Below, one piece after another: positions 16,580 to 25,171 of a stretch of DNA of 61,826 bases (its first letter is position 1; the number at the start of each line of letters is the position of its first letter). A program made the position numbers and the translations under genes. The notes beneath the pieces are model-generated. The model saw only the letters and a list, made by a program, of their open reading frames with translations. It was not told where the DNA came from and made no database searches. The DNA comes from an uncultured Clostridia bacterium (lineage in GTDB: Bacteria; Bacillota; Clostridia; Oscillospirales; Acutalibacteraceae): NCBI GenBank assembly GCA_944383495.1, contig CALWPT010000016.1, positions 1 to 61,826 of the forward strand, given 5' to 3'.

Positions 16580-17305
16580 CTATTTCCCTTTATTTTCCTT
16601 ATTACGAATATACTTGTGGGTGATATGGGGATTGCTGGTTTTACGGGAATCAATTTCGAATTCCGATAGGGAGGAAACCAGCGGGGTCAGTTTGGAAAAG
16701 CCGTAATTTCGGGTATCGAAATCCGGGTAGCGGCGGTTGAGCATGTTCCCTACCTCGCCCATAAATGCCCAGCCGTCGTCGTCGGAGATCTCCGACACGA
16801 TGGCGCGGATGGATTTCACCAACTCCCGGAAGGCCTTATTATCGTTTCTCTTGCGTTCCGGGGATTCCTCAGGGATTAACGACTCTAAATACTTGAACTT
16901 TTCGCATGCCACAATAAATGGCCGCGGCGTTTTTTTCTCTCCCATGCCCAGCACATACATACCCGCCTCCCGCAGCCGGGCAGCCAGGCGGGTAAAGTCG
17001 CTGTCACTGGACACAATGCAAAATCCATCCACATTATGAGAATAAAGAATGTCCATGGCGTCGATGATCAGCGCCGAATCCGTAGCGTTCTTTCCCGTAG
17101 TATACCCATATTGCTGAATCGGGGTGACCGAATATTCCAGCAGCGCCTCCTTCCAGGAGCATAGCTGCGGGCTGGTCCAGTCCCCATAGATTCGCTTGTA
17201 GGTTGCCGCGCCGTGACCGGCAATTTCATCCAAGATATATTTCAAATACTTGGGGGAAACATTGTCCGCGTCGATGAGCACCGCGATTTTCCGTTCCTGT
17301 TCCAT
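16580..17305 (-). CDS. NYN domain (PIN-like) RNase with C-terminal OST-HTH/LOTUS domain
   Basis: In this 241-residue protein, residues 1-150 form a NYN/LabA-like fold: IAVLIDADNVSP with the first acidic pair, DSALIIDAMDIL, and IVSSDSDFTRLAARLREAG, giving the Asp cluster typical of PIN-like nucleases. Residues 165-235 fit an OST-HTH/LOTUS domain (WAFMGEVGNMLNRRYPDFD, YGFSKLTPLVSSL), which binds RNA, including G-quadruplexes, in better-known members. The combination suggests a guided RNase, but the substrate is unknown. Tight linkage to trmK points to tRNA or structured RNA. Confidence 0.9.
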   Translation of the reverse strand: MEQERKIAVLIDADNVSPKYLKYILDEIAGHGAATYKRIYGDWTSPQLCSWKEALLEYSVTPIQQYGYTTGKNATDSALIIDAMDILYSHNVDGFCIVSSDSDFTRLAARLREAGMYVLGMGEKKTPRPFIVACEKFKYLESLIPEESPERKRNDNKAFRELVKSIRAIVSEISDDDGWAFMGEVGNMLNRRYPDFDTRNYGFSKLTPLVSSLSEFEIDSRKTSNPHITHKYIRNKENKGK

Positions 17306-17390
17306 ACCGTCATTCCCATCCGTTTCAAATTCGAGGCCCGCCTTATAAAACCAGTATATCCTTTTTCTCCGTTCCTTGCAACCAAAGGGT

Positions 17391-18350
17391 CTACATCAGC
17401 CATTCCCGCGGCAGAATCATATCCTCTTTCTGCATCCGATCCCAAGAAAAAAGAGGCAGCAGCTCCCGGGCGGTCAGGGGCTCCGGCCTGTCCAACAGCC
17501 CGCAGGCAAAGGCCAGTGCGCCGATCAGCCGTTCCGGTGTTTTGAGCCGGGTGCGAAGCGCTGATAGGGATAAATCCCCATCCCGCTTGGAAAGCCGCCT
17601 CCCTTCCGGCGAAAGAATCAGAGGGATATGGGCGAAAGCGGGAGGCTCATACCCCAGCAGGCGAAAAAGCGCCGTTTGACAGGCTGCGCTGGCCAGTAAA
17701 TCCCGGCCCCGCACCACCTCCGTAATCTGCATAGCGCCGTCATCCGCCGTCACCGCCAAATGATAGGCAAAAACCCCGTCGGCGCGGCGAAGGATAATGT
17801 CGCCCCAGTCCCGGGGCAGAAAAAACCGCTGCCAGTTGTACAGCCGGTCGCAGAAAACAACCTCCTCGGCGGGAAGCCGTACCCGCAGTGCGGGGGATTT
17901 GGTTTTTTGCCGCTCTCTTCTCTGCTGGGGCGACAAATTTCGGCATCGGCCGGAGTAGACATACCGCCCGTCAGCATCGTGAGGAGCAGCCGCGGCATGG
18001 CGCTCCCCACGGCTGCAAAAGCAGGGGTATAGAAGGCCCATTTCCTCCAACGTCTGCAAGGCGGCGGCGTAAAACGCACCGCGGGCGCTTTGGGCGTAAG
18101 GCCCAAACGGGCCGCCCTTTTCGCTGCCTTCGTCCCAATCCAGCCCAAGCCAGGCAAGCTCCTCCTCAATCTGCCGGGCAAAGGCGGGAGAGGTGCGGGC
18201 GGGATCCAGGTCTTCCATACGCAATACCATTTGCCCGCCCTGCGACCGCGCGGACAGCCAGGCAATTAAGGCGGAAAAAGCGTTGCCAACATGCATTTCC
18301 CCGCTGGGAGTGGGGGCGAACCTGCCCCGGACGGGCGCTGGCTGATCCAC
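17391..18350 (-). CDS. gluQ: Glutamyl-Q tRNA(Asp) synthetase (YadB type)
   Basis: The protein has 319 residues from a GTG at 18350 preceded by GGAGGG with 7-base spacing; the open frame extends to 18551 but without start signals. It is a class I synthetase catalytic domain only: the HIGH-equivalent is PTPSGEMHVGNA, the zinc site is CFC...Y.YSGRC, and the KMSKS-equivalent is RRLSKRDGDL. Like GluQ-RS, it lacks the anticodon-binding half of GluRS and attaches Glu to queuosine at the wobble base of tRNA-Asp. No DksA gene is near, unlike in Proteobacteria. Confidence 0.88.
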   Translation of the reverse strand: MDQPAPVRGRFAPTPSGEMHVGNAFSALIAWLSARSQGGQMVLRMEDLDPARTSPAFARQIEEELAWLGLDWDEGSEKGGPFGPYAQSARGAFYAAALQTLEEMGLLYPCFCSRGERHAAAAPHDADGRYVYSGRCRNLSPQQRRERQKTKSPALRVRLPAEEVVFCDRLYNWQRFFLPRDWGDIILRRADGVFAYHLAVTADDGAMQITEVVRGRDLLASAACQTALFRLLGYEPPAFAHIPLILSPEGRRLSKRDGDLSLSALRTRLKTPERLIGALAFACGLLDRPEPLTARELLPLFSWDRMQKEDMILPREWLM

Positions 18351-18500
18351 TGGAAATCCCTCCGAATAAATAAGTCTCTTGCGCCTATCATTCTCAAAGC
18401 AGCCCGAAATCCCGCGCCATTTGCACCGCAGTATGGGCCCTTGCACTGAGCCGGGACATTGAACCCGTGGTTTAAACGTCGCCTGACCGGCCTTTGTACA

Positions 18501-18531
18501 AAAACGGCGGCCCGGCCAAGCCGACCCGCCG
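18501..18531 (-). terminator. Terminator after acn-icd-rex
   Basis: On the minus strand an imperfect 12-base GC-rich stem (CGGCGG..CGGC / GCCG..CCGCCG) is followed by TTTTT, 65 bases after the rex stop. The rest of the 245-base gap between rex and gluQ shows nothing else recognisable. Confidence 0.6.
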
Positions 18532-18595
18532 TGCAGTCCATAATCATTCATGCCGATCCAACTGCTCCCCCGCAGGGAAAAGCGGCGGTGATCCC

Positions 18596-19270
18596 TTATG
18601 AAAGCGTACCGGTTAAGCCAGCAGGCTCACTGCGCCCCATATATTCGTTGACGCGATAGCAGAAGGTCATAAGAGAATCCCCCAGATGAACGTTTTCAAT
18701 GGGCAGATCCGGGTACCGGATAGACAAATCATAGTGGCTGAAGTTCCAAAACCCCTTAACGCCCAGCCCCACCAGCTGGTCTGCCAGTTCCGGCGCCACC
18801 TGCTTGGGCACGCACAGCACCGCCGCCACCGGCAGATTTGCCCTGCAAAATTCGTCCAAGGTGTCCACATGGTGGACAGGCAGCCCCCGCACCAGCTGTC
18901 CCGCCATGGATTCCTTGTTGTCAAACACACCGATCAGCTGAAAACCGCGGCCTTCAAAGTTCATGTGAGTAGCGATGGCGCGGCCCAAATTCCCCGCGCC
19001 CACCAAAATGGTTTTGAACCCGTGGTGCACGCCGAGAATCTCGCCGATCTCCTCATGGAGCTGCTCCACATTGTATCCATATCCCTGCTGGCCGAAGCCG
19101 CCGAAGCAGTTGAGGTCCTGCCGAATCTGCGACGCGGTCAATCCCATGATCTGGGACAGCTCCCGGGATGATACCCGAACCACGCCGCGAGCCGTCAATT
19201 CCGCTAAAAACCTGTAATACCGGGGAAGGCGCTTGATGACCGATAAGGAAACGCCCTGGGATTTTGCCAT
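18596..19270 (-). CDS. rex: Redox-sensing transcriptional repressor Rex
   Basis: The 224-residue protein has an N-terminal winged helix (IKRLPRYYRFLAELTARGV, SQIMGLTASQIRQDL...FG..GQQGYGY). A Rossmann domain follows with the NAD(H) motif LVGAGNLGRAIA, FDN, and the C-terminal swap helix (FWNFSHYDL...VHLGDSLMTFCYRVNEY). Rex leaves DNA when NADH is high. It lies 37 bases after icd in what looks like one operon with acn. That operon's promoter carries a Rex-type operator, so Rex probably regulates itself together with these genes. Confidence 0.95.
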   Translation of the reverse strand: MAKSQGVSLSVIKRLPRYYRFLAELTARGVVRVSSRELSQIMGLTASQIRQDLNCFGGFGQQGYGYNVEQLHEEIGEILGVHHGFKTILVGAGNLGRAIATHMNFEGRGFQLIGVFDNKESMAGQLVRGLPVHHVDTLDEFCRANLPVAAVLCVPKQVAPELADQLVGLGVKGFWNFSHYDLSIRYPDLPIENVHLGDSLMTFCYRVNEYMGRSEPAGLTGTLS

Positions 19271-19307
19271 AATGGTATCAAGCCTTTCTCTTGAAATAAA
19301 TCAAAGG

Positions 19308-20519
19308 TTAGGCCAAAAGCCTATTCAGGCGGACCTGGATCTCCCGCAGGAAGGCTTCCGTGTCCACCGTCTGCTTATTGGATAGGGACGACAGCGCCGC
19401 CAAATCGCCGGTCATGACCCCGTCCTCAATGGTTTGAATGGAGGCCTTTTCAAGCTGATCCGCAAATTGAGTCAGCGCAGGCAGGCTGTCCAGCTCGCCC
19501 CGCTTACGCAGGGCTCCCGTCCAGGCAAACAAAGTCGCCATGGAGTTGGTGGAGGTTTTCTCCCCCTTCAAATGCTTATAGTAATGACGCTGCACCGTGC
19601 CGTGGGCCGCCTCGTACTCGTACACACCGTCAGGCGAGACCAGCACGGAGGTCATCATGGCAAGGCTGCCGAAGGCGGTAGCCACCATATCGGACATGAC
19701 GTCCCCGTCGTAGTTTTTGCAGGCCCAGATAAAGCCTCCCTCCGACCGGACCACCCGGGCCACCGCGTCGTCGATGAGGGTGTAGAAATATTCAATGCCG
19801 GCCCGGGCAAATTTTTCCTTGTATTCCGCTTCAAAAATCTCGGCAAAAATGTCCTTAAACCGGTGATCGTACTGCTTGGAAATGGTGTCCTTGGTGGCAA
19901 ACCAGAGATCCTGCTTTTGATCCAGCGCAAAGTTGAAGCAGGCCCGGGCGAAGGAGGCAATGCTCCCGTCCAGGTTGTGCATGCCTTGAATAATCCCGTC
20001 GCCCTTGAAATCGTGGATCAGCTTGCGTTCCTCGCTGCCGTCGGCCTTTGTGACCACTAGCTCCGCCTTCGCCCCCGCCGGGACGCGGGTTTCCACGTCC
20101 TTGTAAACGTCGCCATAGGCGTGACGGGCGATGGTAATGGGTTTTTTCCAGGGCTTCACAAAGGGAGAAATGGAATCCACCAAAATCGGCGCGCGGAAAA
20201 CCGTCCCGTCCAGAATGGCGCGGATGGTGCCGTTGGGACTCTTCCACATTTCCTTCAGATCGTATTCCTTCACCCGGTCGGCGTTGGGGGTGATGGTAGC
20301 GCACTTGACGGCGACGCCGTATTTTTTGGTCGCCTCGGCGCTGTCCACCGTCACCTGGTCGCCCGTTTCGTCCCGGTGCTTCAGCCCTAAGTCATAATAC
20401 TCGGTTTTCAGATCGATATAGGGGGTCAGGAGAATGTCCTTGATCATCTTCCAGATGATACGAGTCATCTCGTCCCCGTCCATCTCCACCAAAGGAGTTT
20501 TCATTTGAATCTTTTCCAC
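19308..20519 (-). CDS. icd: NADP-dependent isocitrate dehydrogenase
   Basis: The 403-residue enzyme oxidatively decarboxylates isocitrate to 2-oxoglutarate. It is of the eukaryotic-like (type II) NADP form: [34 protein letters not shown] with the substrate Ser, YKNYDGDV-type motif ([15 protein letters not shown]), and [18 protein letters not shown] with the NADP-selective region. Together with the upstream aconitase and the citrate synthase gene near 59 kb it supplies 2-oxoglutarate for glutamate synthesis and NADPH. It sits 37 bases after acn. Confidence 0.95.
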   Translation of the reverse strand: MEKIQMKTPLVEMDGDEMTRIIWKMIKDILLTPYIDLKTEYYDLGLKHRDETGDQVTVDSAEATKKYGVAVKCATITPNADRVKEYDLKEMWKSPNGTIRAILDGTVFRAPILVDSISPFVKPWKKPITIARHAYGDVYKDVETRVPAGAKAELVVTKADGSEERKLIHDFKGDGIIQGMHNLDGSIASFARACFNFALDQKQDLWFATKDTISKQYDHRFKDIFAEIFEAEYKEKFARAGIEYFYTLIDDAVARVVRSEGGFIWACKNYDGDVMSDMVATAFGSLAMMTSVLVSPDGVYEYEAAHGTVQRHYYKHLKGEKTSTNSMATLFAWTGALRKRGELDSLPALTQFADQLEKASIQTIEDGVMTGDLAALSSLSNKQTVDTEAFLREIQVRLNRLLA

Positions 20520-20556
20520 TTTACTTCCGCCTTCCTTTCACCCTTGGAGGGTTCCG

Positions 20557-22491
20557 TCAATCTTCCACATGCTCTTTGGTGTAGTTCAGCAATCCGCCGG
20601 CCTTGATGATCTCCCGCTGCCGCTGGGACAGCCCGCACCGCAGGGCAACCGTTCTCCCGCCGATGGCGGCGCTGAGCGTTTCGTCCCCTCGCTCCACGGC
20701 AGCCGCCGCGTCTTCAATGGTCAGGGTGTCCCCCAAGGCCACCGTGTCGTAGTCCCCTTCGTCGGCAAAGGTCAGGGGCAGAATGCCGGCGTTGACCAGG
20801 TTGGCGGCATGAATCCGGGCAAAGGACTTGGCCACCACCGCCTTGATTCCTAAGTAGAGCGGCACCAGCGCCGCATGCTCCCGGGAGGAGCCCTGCCCAT
20901 AGTTGGCGCCGCCCACGACGACGCCCTTCCCTGCTTCCTTGCACCGGGCGGGGAAATCCGGGTCGCACTGGGCAAAGCAGAAGTTGGACAAATAGGGAAT
21001 ATTGGAACGGAAGGGGAGAATTTTTGCCCCCGCGGGCATGATATGGTCGGTGGTGATATTGTCCCCCACCTTTAAAAGCACGTCGGCGGACAGCGTGTCC
21101 GGCAGCGGCTGGGCCTGGGGAAAAGGCTTGATGTTGGGGCCCCGCAGAATTTCCACCTTGTCCATTTCCGATTCCGGCGCGGGGGGAACGATCATATTGT
21201 CGTTGATCATGAAATGGTCGGGCAGGGTGATCTTAGGCGCTTCGCCCAGTTCCATGGGATCGGTCAGCACCCCGGTGACCGCCGACGCGGCCGCCACCTC
21301 CGGGCTGACTAAGTAGACCTTTCCGTCGGCCGTTCCGCTGCGGCCCTCAAAATTCCGGTTGAAGGTACGTAAGGACACGCCCCCCGAATTGGGCGACTGG
21401 CCCATGCCGATGCAGGGGCCGCAGGCGCATTCCAAAATCCGCGCACCGGCGGCAATCAGCGTCGCCAGCGCGCCGCACTCGGCCATCATGTTGAACACCT
21501 GCTTGGAGCCCGGGGCGATGCCCAAACTCACGTCGGGGTGAACGGTTTTGCCCTTGAGCATTTCCGCCACCGTCAGCATATCTAAAAGGGAGGAGTTGGT
21601 GCAGGAGCCGATGAGCACCTGATCCACCTTGATTTTTCCGATTTCCTCCACGGTCTTCACCGCGTCGGGGCTGTGGGGCATGGCGGCGGCGGGGCGCAGG
21701 GCGGACAGGTCAATGTCAATGACCTCGTCGTAGGAAGCGTCGGGATCGGAAGCAAGCGGGGTGAAATCCCCCTCCCGGCCCTGGGCCTTGAGGAACGCCC
21801 TGGTCACCTCGTCGGCAGGGAAAATAGACGTGGTCGCGCCCAGTTCCGCCCCCATGTTGGTGATGGTCGCCCGCTGGGGGACGGACAGGGTCTTAATCCC
21901 TTCCCCGCCGTATTCCACGATTTTGCCCACGCCGCCCTTGACAGTCATGCGCCGCAAAACCTCCAAAATCACGTCCTTGGCGGAAACATAGTCCCGCAGC
22001 ATGCCGGTCAAATTAATTTTGACCATTTTGGGCATGGGAATATGATAGGCCCCGCCGCCCATAGCGACGGCCACATCCAGCCCGCCCGCGCCCATGGCCA
22101 GCATGCCCATGCCGCCGCATGTGGGAGTGTGGGAATCTGAACCAATGAGGGTTTTGCCGGGCACGGCGAACCGCTCCAAGTGCACCTGGTGGCAGATACC
22201 GTTGCCGGGGCGGGAAAAATAGATCCCGTGTTTTTTGGCACAGGAGCCGATAAACCGATGATCATCGGCGTTTTCAAAGCCGGTTTGCAGGGTGTTGTGG
22301 TCAATATACGCCACGCTGCGCTCGGTTTTCACCCGCGGCACGCCCATGGCTTCAAATTCCAGGTAGGCCATAGTTCCCGTGGCGTCCTGGGTGAGGGTCT
22401 GGTCGATTTTCAGCCCAATGTCGGCGCCGGGGGTCATTTCCCCGCTCAAAAGATGTGCCTGAATGATTTTCTGCGCGATGGTCAGTCCCAA
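20557..22491 (-). CDS. acnA: Aconitate hydratase
   Basis: This 644-residue aconitase starts at a TTG (22491) behind GGAAGGA; the nearest ATG is out of frame. The [4Fe-4S] cysteines are in IGSCTNSS and CACGPCIGMGQ. Other motifs are GSDSHTPTCGGMGML, PGSKQV and the swivel-domain GANYGQGSSREHAALVP. Length and layout fit the shorter clostridial/mitochondrial-like form rather than the roughly 900-residue AcnA. It isomerises citrate to isocitrate. It is the first gene of the acn-icd-rex operon, behind a strong promoter with a Rex-type operator. Confidence 0.93.
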   Translation of the reverse strand: MGLTIAQKIIQAHLLSGEMTPGADIGLKIDQTLTQDATGTMAYLEFEAMGVPRVKTERSVAYIDHNTLQTGFENADDHRFIGSCAKKHGIYFSRPGNGICHQVHLERFAVPGKTLIGSDSHTPTCGGMGMLAMGAGGLDVAVAMGGGAYHIPMPKMVKINLTGMLRDYVSAKDVILEVLRRMTVKGGVGKIVEYGGEGIKTLSVPQRATITNMGAELGATTSIFPADEVTRAFLKAQGREGDFTPLASDPDASYDEVIDIDLSALRPAAAMPHSPDAVKTVEEIGKIKVDQVLIGSCTNSSLLDMLTVAEMLKGKTVHPDVSLGIAPGSKQVFNMMAECGALATLIAAGARILECACGPCIGMGQSPNSGGVSLRTFNRNFEGRSGTADGKVYLVSPEVAAASAVTGVLTDPMELGEAPKITLPDHFMINDNMIVPPAPESEMDKVEILRGPNIKPFPQAQPLPDTLSADVLLKVGDNITTDHIMPAGAKILPFRSNIPYLSNFCFAQCDPDFPARCKEAGKGVVVGGANYGQGSSREHAALVPLYLGIKAVVAKSFARIHAANLVNAGILPLTFADEGDYDTVALGDTLTIEDAAAAVERGDETLSAAIGGRTVALRCGLSQRQREIIKAGGLLNYTKEHVED

Positions 22492-22592
22492 TGGTCTTCA
22501 TCCTTCCTGTGTTTCACTCATCCCGGCGCCGCAAAAACCGGAATGCATTGTTATGCGGGCGTATTCCTCCCGATCATTCCCAATGATATAAT

Positions 22593-22621
22593 ATTATCCT
22601 ATAAAGCGGCGTCCTTGTCAA
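22593..22621 (-). promoter_or_regulatory. Promoter of acn-icd-rex
   Basis: On the minus strand TTGACA (22621-22616), a 17-base spacer and GATAAT (22598-22593) match the SigA consensus at 11 of 12 positions. The -35 box is contained in the Rex-type operator described separately. Confidence 0.85.
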
Positions 22622-22632
22622 GTTTTTAACAA
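22615..22632 (-). promoter_or_regulatory. Rex operator overlapping the acn -35 box
   Basis: Minus strand TTGTTAA-AAAC-TTGACAA. The clostridial Rex consensus is TTGTTAA, four bases, TTAACAA, so only one position differs. It overlaps the -35 box of the acn promoter, so bound Rex would block polymerase. The rex gene is the last gene of the operon. Confidence 0.8.
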
Positions 22633-22816
22633 GGAAGGCGGCAGAGAAAATCCCCAGGGCCCACCGCGAATTTTTTGTTGCCTTTGCAGAAAACAGGCGG
22701 TTCTTTCGCATGGGGAGCGGCGGGCTGGTCATTTGCAAATGAAGCTTTTGGGGAGGTGGGAGTATGGCGATGAAGGAAGCCTGTTGATACTTTTTATTAA
22801 AAAAGGAGAGTCTTAT

Positions 22817-23134
22817 ATGTTTGATTCTTTGTATCGTGCTATTCTATCCCGTGCAACACGCCATCAAATTATGTCTTTTCTTCTTTATGGCAGCGAATCC
22901 GTCCGCACGGAGAACCGGTCGTTTGACCAACGCGTTGAAGCGGCTGAGGCGGCGATTTTTGCGTTTGCCGCTCGTGAGTACTCTGACCCCGCAAAGCAGG
23001 ACAAGGTGATTGACGAGCTCATGAAAGCTATGACGGAAAACAGCGAAGCTTATTTTGAGCTGGGACTCCAGGCTGGCGTTGGACTATCGTATGGCCTGCG
23101 GGAACCGCGCGGCTTTTATGAAGACAAGCGATAA
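22817..23134 (+). CDS. Small conserved helical protein (DUF6809-like)
   Basis: The 105-residue protein starts at the ATG at 22817, behind AAAAGGAGAG with 7-base spacing. It is predicted mostly helical, with an N-terminal FDSLYRAIL segment, a central EAAEAAIFAFAAREYSD helix and the ending YFELGLQAGVGLSYGL. This layout resembles the small DUF6809-type proteins of Clostridia, but the match is from memory of the pattern only. There is no signal peptide, and the function is unknown. It converges with the coat genes at a shared terminator. Confidence 0.6.
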   Translation: MFDSLYRAILSRATRHQIMSFLLYGSESVRTENRSFDQRVEAAEAAIFAFAAREYSDPAKQDKVIDELMKAMTENSEAYFELGLQAGVGLSYGLREPRGFYEDKR

Positions 23135-23136
23135 AA

Positions 23137-23164
23137 AGAACCGCCTTTCATAAAAGGCGGTTCT
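23137..23164. terminator. Bidirectional terminator
   Basis: AGAACCGCCTTT and its exact complement are separated by four bases, between two convergent genes. The A-rich flank (ATAAAAAG) gives a U-rich tail for the minus-strand coat genes. Confidence 0.8.
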
Positions 23165-23180
23165 GCCGGCTGGAATGCGT

Positions 23181-23426
23181 TTATTGCCCGCTAAATTTCT
23201 GGCGGACCTGGTCGATCTGCGTTTGTTGGGCCTGCTGAACGGGATACCAGCCCTTTGCGGCCATTTTTTTATAAATATCGTCCTGCATACACAGGGTATC
23301 GTGAAGCGCCTTATCAAAGGCTTGGTGCACATTGGCCGTATTGGATTCAATGGTACCGTGAAGATACAGGTCGGCTACGCCTTTGGTGGTCAAAAGAATA
23401 TTTTCCATTAGATTTTTATCGTCCAT
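23181..23426 (-). CDS. Spore coat protein, CotF family
   Basis: The protein has 81 residues from the ATG at 23426 (AGGGG before it; the frame extends upstream without start signals). The CotF-type helical pattern is visible: MENILLTTKGVADLYLHGTIES, then HDTLCMQDDIYKKMAAKGWYPV and a Gln-rich tail. These proteins form ferritin-like helical bundles in the inner spore coat. It pairs with the similar short protein immediately upstream, as CotF-type genes often do. Confidence 0.8.
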   Translation of the reverse strand: MDDKNLMENILLTTKGVADLYLHGTIESNTANVHQAFDKALHDTLCMQDDIYKKMAAKGWYPVQQAQQTQIDQVRQKFSGQ

Positions 23427-23442
23427 AATTACCCCTCTTTCG

Positions 23443-23616
23443 TCATACCAGCTGGTAAAACTGGTTGAAAATCTGTTGGTGCTTGTCCAGCATCTGCTGC
23501 GCACAGTTTTTCAGGTCGGCGTCCTGTAGCTGCTGCACCGCCTCCTGGCACTGGGATTTCAGAAACTGTTCATGTCCCAGCGCATCTTCCAAATACAATA
23601 ATTCTTTCGGGCTCAT
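23443..23616 (-). CDS. Small CotF-like spore coat partner protein
   Basis: The 57-residue helical protein (MSPKELLYLEDALGHEQ, then LKSQCQEAVQQLQDADLKN) starts at the ATG at 23616, behind AGGAGG. It resembles the N-terminal helices of CotF-family proteins. Together with the next gene, 16 bases downstream, it may reconstitute a full bundle. I infer expression late in sporulation but recognised no SigK or SigG promoter. Confidence 0.7.
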   Translation of the reverse strand: MSPKELLYLEDALGHEQFLKSQCQEAVQQLQDADLKNCAQQMLDKHQQIFNQFYQLV

Positions 23617-23750
23617 ATAATCCTCACCTCCTGCCAATAGTATTTCCCATTTCTCTGAATTATTTATAGCTTGTGGGAAAACGAGGGATAAAAACGCTGC
23701 CGGCGCGGGCCGCGTCGAACGGCAAAACGGCGGTTCTTCTTATCAGTCTG

Positions 23751-23772
23751 AACCCAGCCGCTCTGGGTTTTT
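23751..23772 (+). terminator. Short hairpin with T-run
   Basis: AACCCAG / CTGGGTT with a five-base loop, followed by TTTTGTTT. It lies upstream of the DUF951 promoter and could insulate that operon. Confidence 0.45.
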
Positions 23773-23805
23773 GTTTCAAGCATTTTTATTTTCGACAAAA
23801 TATGG

Positions 23806-23834
23806 TTGTCAGAAAGAGATAAAACTGGTATACT
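23806..23834 (+). promoter_or_regulatory. Promoter of DUF951-prfA operon
   Basis: TTGTCA (23806-23811), a 17-base spacer and TATACT (23829-23834), 37 bases before the DUF951 start. It probably drives the run of plus-strand genes to 28802, which are separated by at most 37 bases or overlap. Confidence 0.75.
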
Positions 23835-23870
23835 ATTTTATTAAGAATCCGGTAAAGGAGAGGGAGAAAA

Positions 23871-24053
23871 ATGGAAGTGCATGTAGGGGATGCTCTGGAA
23901 ATGAAAAAGCCCCATCCCTGCGGTGCGCGAACGTTTTTGGTTCTGCGGATCGGCATGGATTTCCGAATTCGCTGCACCGGCTGCGGCCGGGAGGTTATGG
24001 TTCCCCGGTCCAAATGCGAAAAATCCATAAAACGGGTGCTGCGGCAGGATTAG
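23871..24053 (+). CDS. DUF951 family zinc-ribbon-like protein
   Basis: The 60-residue protein starts at an ATG with GGAGAGGGAG upstream. The family pattern is complete: N-terminal [18 protein letters not shown], then [16 protein letters not shown] and a basic tail. Three cysteines (one in HPCG, two in CTGC) probably hold zinc. DUF951 proteins are small, widespread in Bacillota and often sit near translation or chromosome-segregation genes; their role is unknown. Here it leads the prfA operon. Confidence 0.9.
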   Translation: MEVHVGDALEMKKPHPCGARTFLVLRIGMDFRIRCTGCGREVMVPRSKCEKSIKRVLRQD

Positions 24054-24090
24054 CCGCTCATATCCAATAAAGGAAACGGAGTATGTCTAT

Positions 24091-25167
24091 ATGATTGAAA
24101 AGCTGAAGAAGGTGGAGGCGCGGTATGAACAGATTGGCCTTCAGCTCATGGATCCTGCCGTGGTCACCGACCAGGAGCAGTATAAAAAGCTTATGCGGGA
24201 GCATAAGTCCTTGACCCCGCTGATGGAAAAATACCGGGAATATATGGCCGCGGAGAAGCGGCGCGCCGAAACAAAGGCCCTGCTGCGGGAAGGAGGACTG
24301 GACGCGGAGCTGTGTTCCATGGCCGAGGAGGAACTGCAGCAGGCCGAGGCCGAGATGGAAGCAGCCGCTGAAGAAATCAAGGTTTTGCTCCTGCCAAAGG
24401 ATCCCCATGACGACAAGAATGTTATCGTGGAAATCCGCGGCGGCGCGGGAGGAGACGAAGCGGCCCTGTTCGCAGGGGTTCTGACCCGGATGTATTCCAT
24501 GTACAGCGAAAGCAAGGGCTGGAAAACCGAGGTGGTTTCCGCCAGCGAAACGGAACTTGGCGGGTATAAGGAAATCACCTTTATGATCGAGGGGGAGGGG
24601 GCTTATTCCCGGCTGAAATTCGAAAGCGGCGTCCATCGAGTGCAGCGGGTGCCGGAAACCGAGGCCTCCGGCCGGATCCACACTTCCACCGTTACCGTGG
24701 CGGTGCTGCCCGAGGCGGAGGAGATTGATTTTGAGATCAACCCCGCCGATTTGCAGATTGATACCTTTCGTTCCGGCGGCGCGGGCGGCCAGCATGTTAA
24801 TAAAACCGAGTCGGCCATCCGCATTACCCACCTGCCCACGGGTACGGTGGTGGAATGTCAGGATGAACGCTCGCAGTATAAAAACAAAGACAAGGCCATG
24901 AAAATCCTGCGGTCCCGGATTTTAGACCGGCTGGAAAGCGAAAAGCACCAGCAGATCGCCAGTGAGCGGCGGGCCCAGGTTGGCACCGGCGACCGCTCAG
25001 AGCGGATCCGCACCTATAACTATCCTCAGGGGCGGGTAACCGACCACCGCATCAGCCTGACCCTTTACCGGCTGGAGCAGATTCTCAACGGTGATTTGGA
25101 TGAAATAATCGACGCGCTGATTACCGCTGACCGAACGGAAAAACTCAAAGCCACCGGCGAGGATTGA
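24091..25167 (+). CDS. prfA: Peptide chain release factor 1
   Basis: The 358-residue class I release factor reads UAA and UAG. The GGQ loop ([15 protein letters not shown]) hydrolyses peptidyl-tRNA. The codon-reading tripeptide is PET in [14 protein letters not shown], where E. coli RF1 has PAT, confirming RF1 rather than RF2. The N-terminal coiled domain and the C-terminal [18 protein letters not shown] are canonical. No frameshift is present. The HemK/PrmC methylase often found nearby is absent from this window. Confidence 0.97.
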   Translation: MIEKLKKVEARYEQIGLQLMDPAVVTDQEQYKKLMREHKSLTPLMEKYREYMAAEKRRAETKALLREGGLDAELCSMAEEELQQAEAEMEAAAEEIKVLLLPKDPHDDKNVIVEIRGGAGGDEAALFAGVLTRMYSMYSESKGWKTEVVSASETELGGYKEITFMIEGEGAYSRLKFESGVHRVQRVPETEASGRIHTSTVTVAVLPEAEEIDFEINPADLQIDTFRSGGAGGQHVNKTESAIRITHLPTGTVVECQDERSQYKNKDKAMKILRSRILDRLESEKHQQIASERRAQVGTGDRSERIRTYNYPQGRVTDHRISLTLYRLEQILNGDLDEIIDALITADRTEKLKATGED

Positions 25168-25171
25168 TTCC

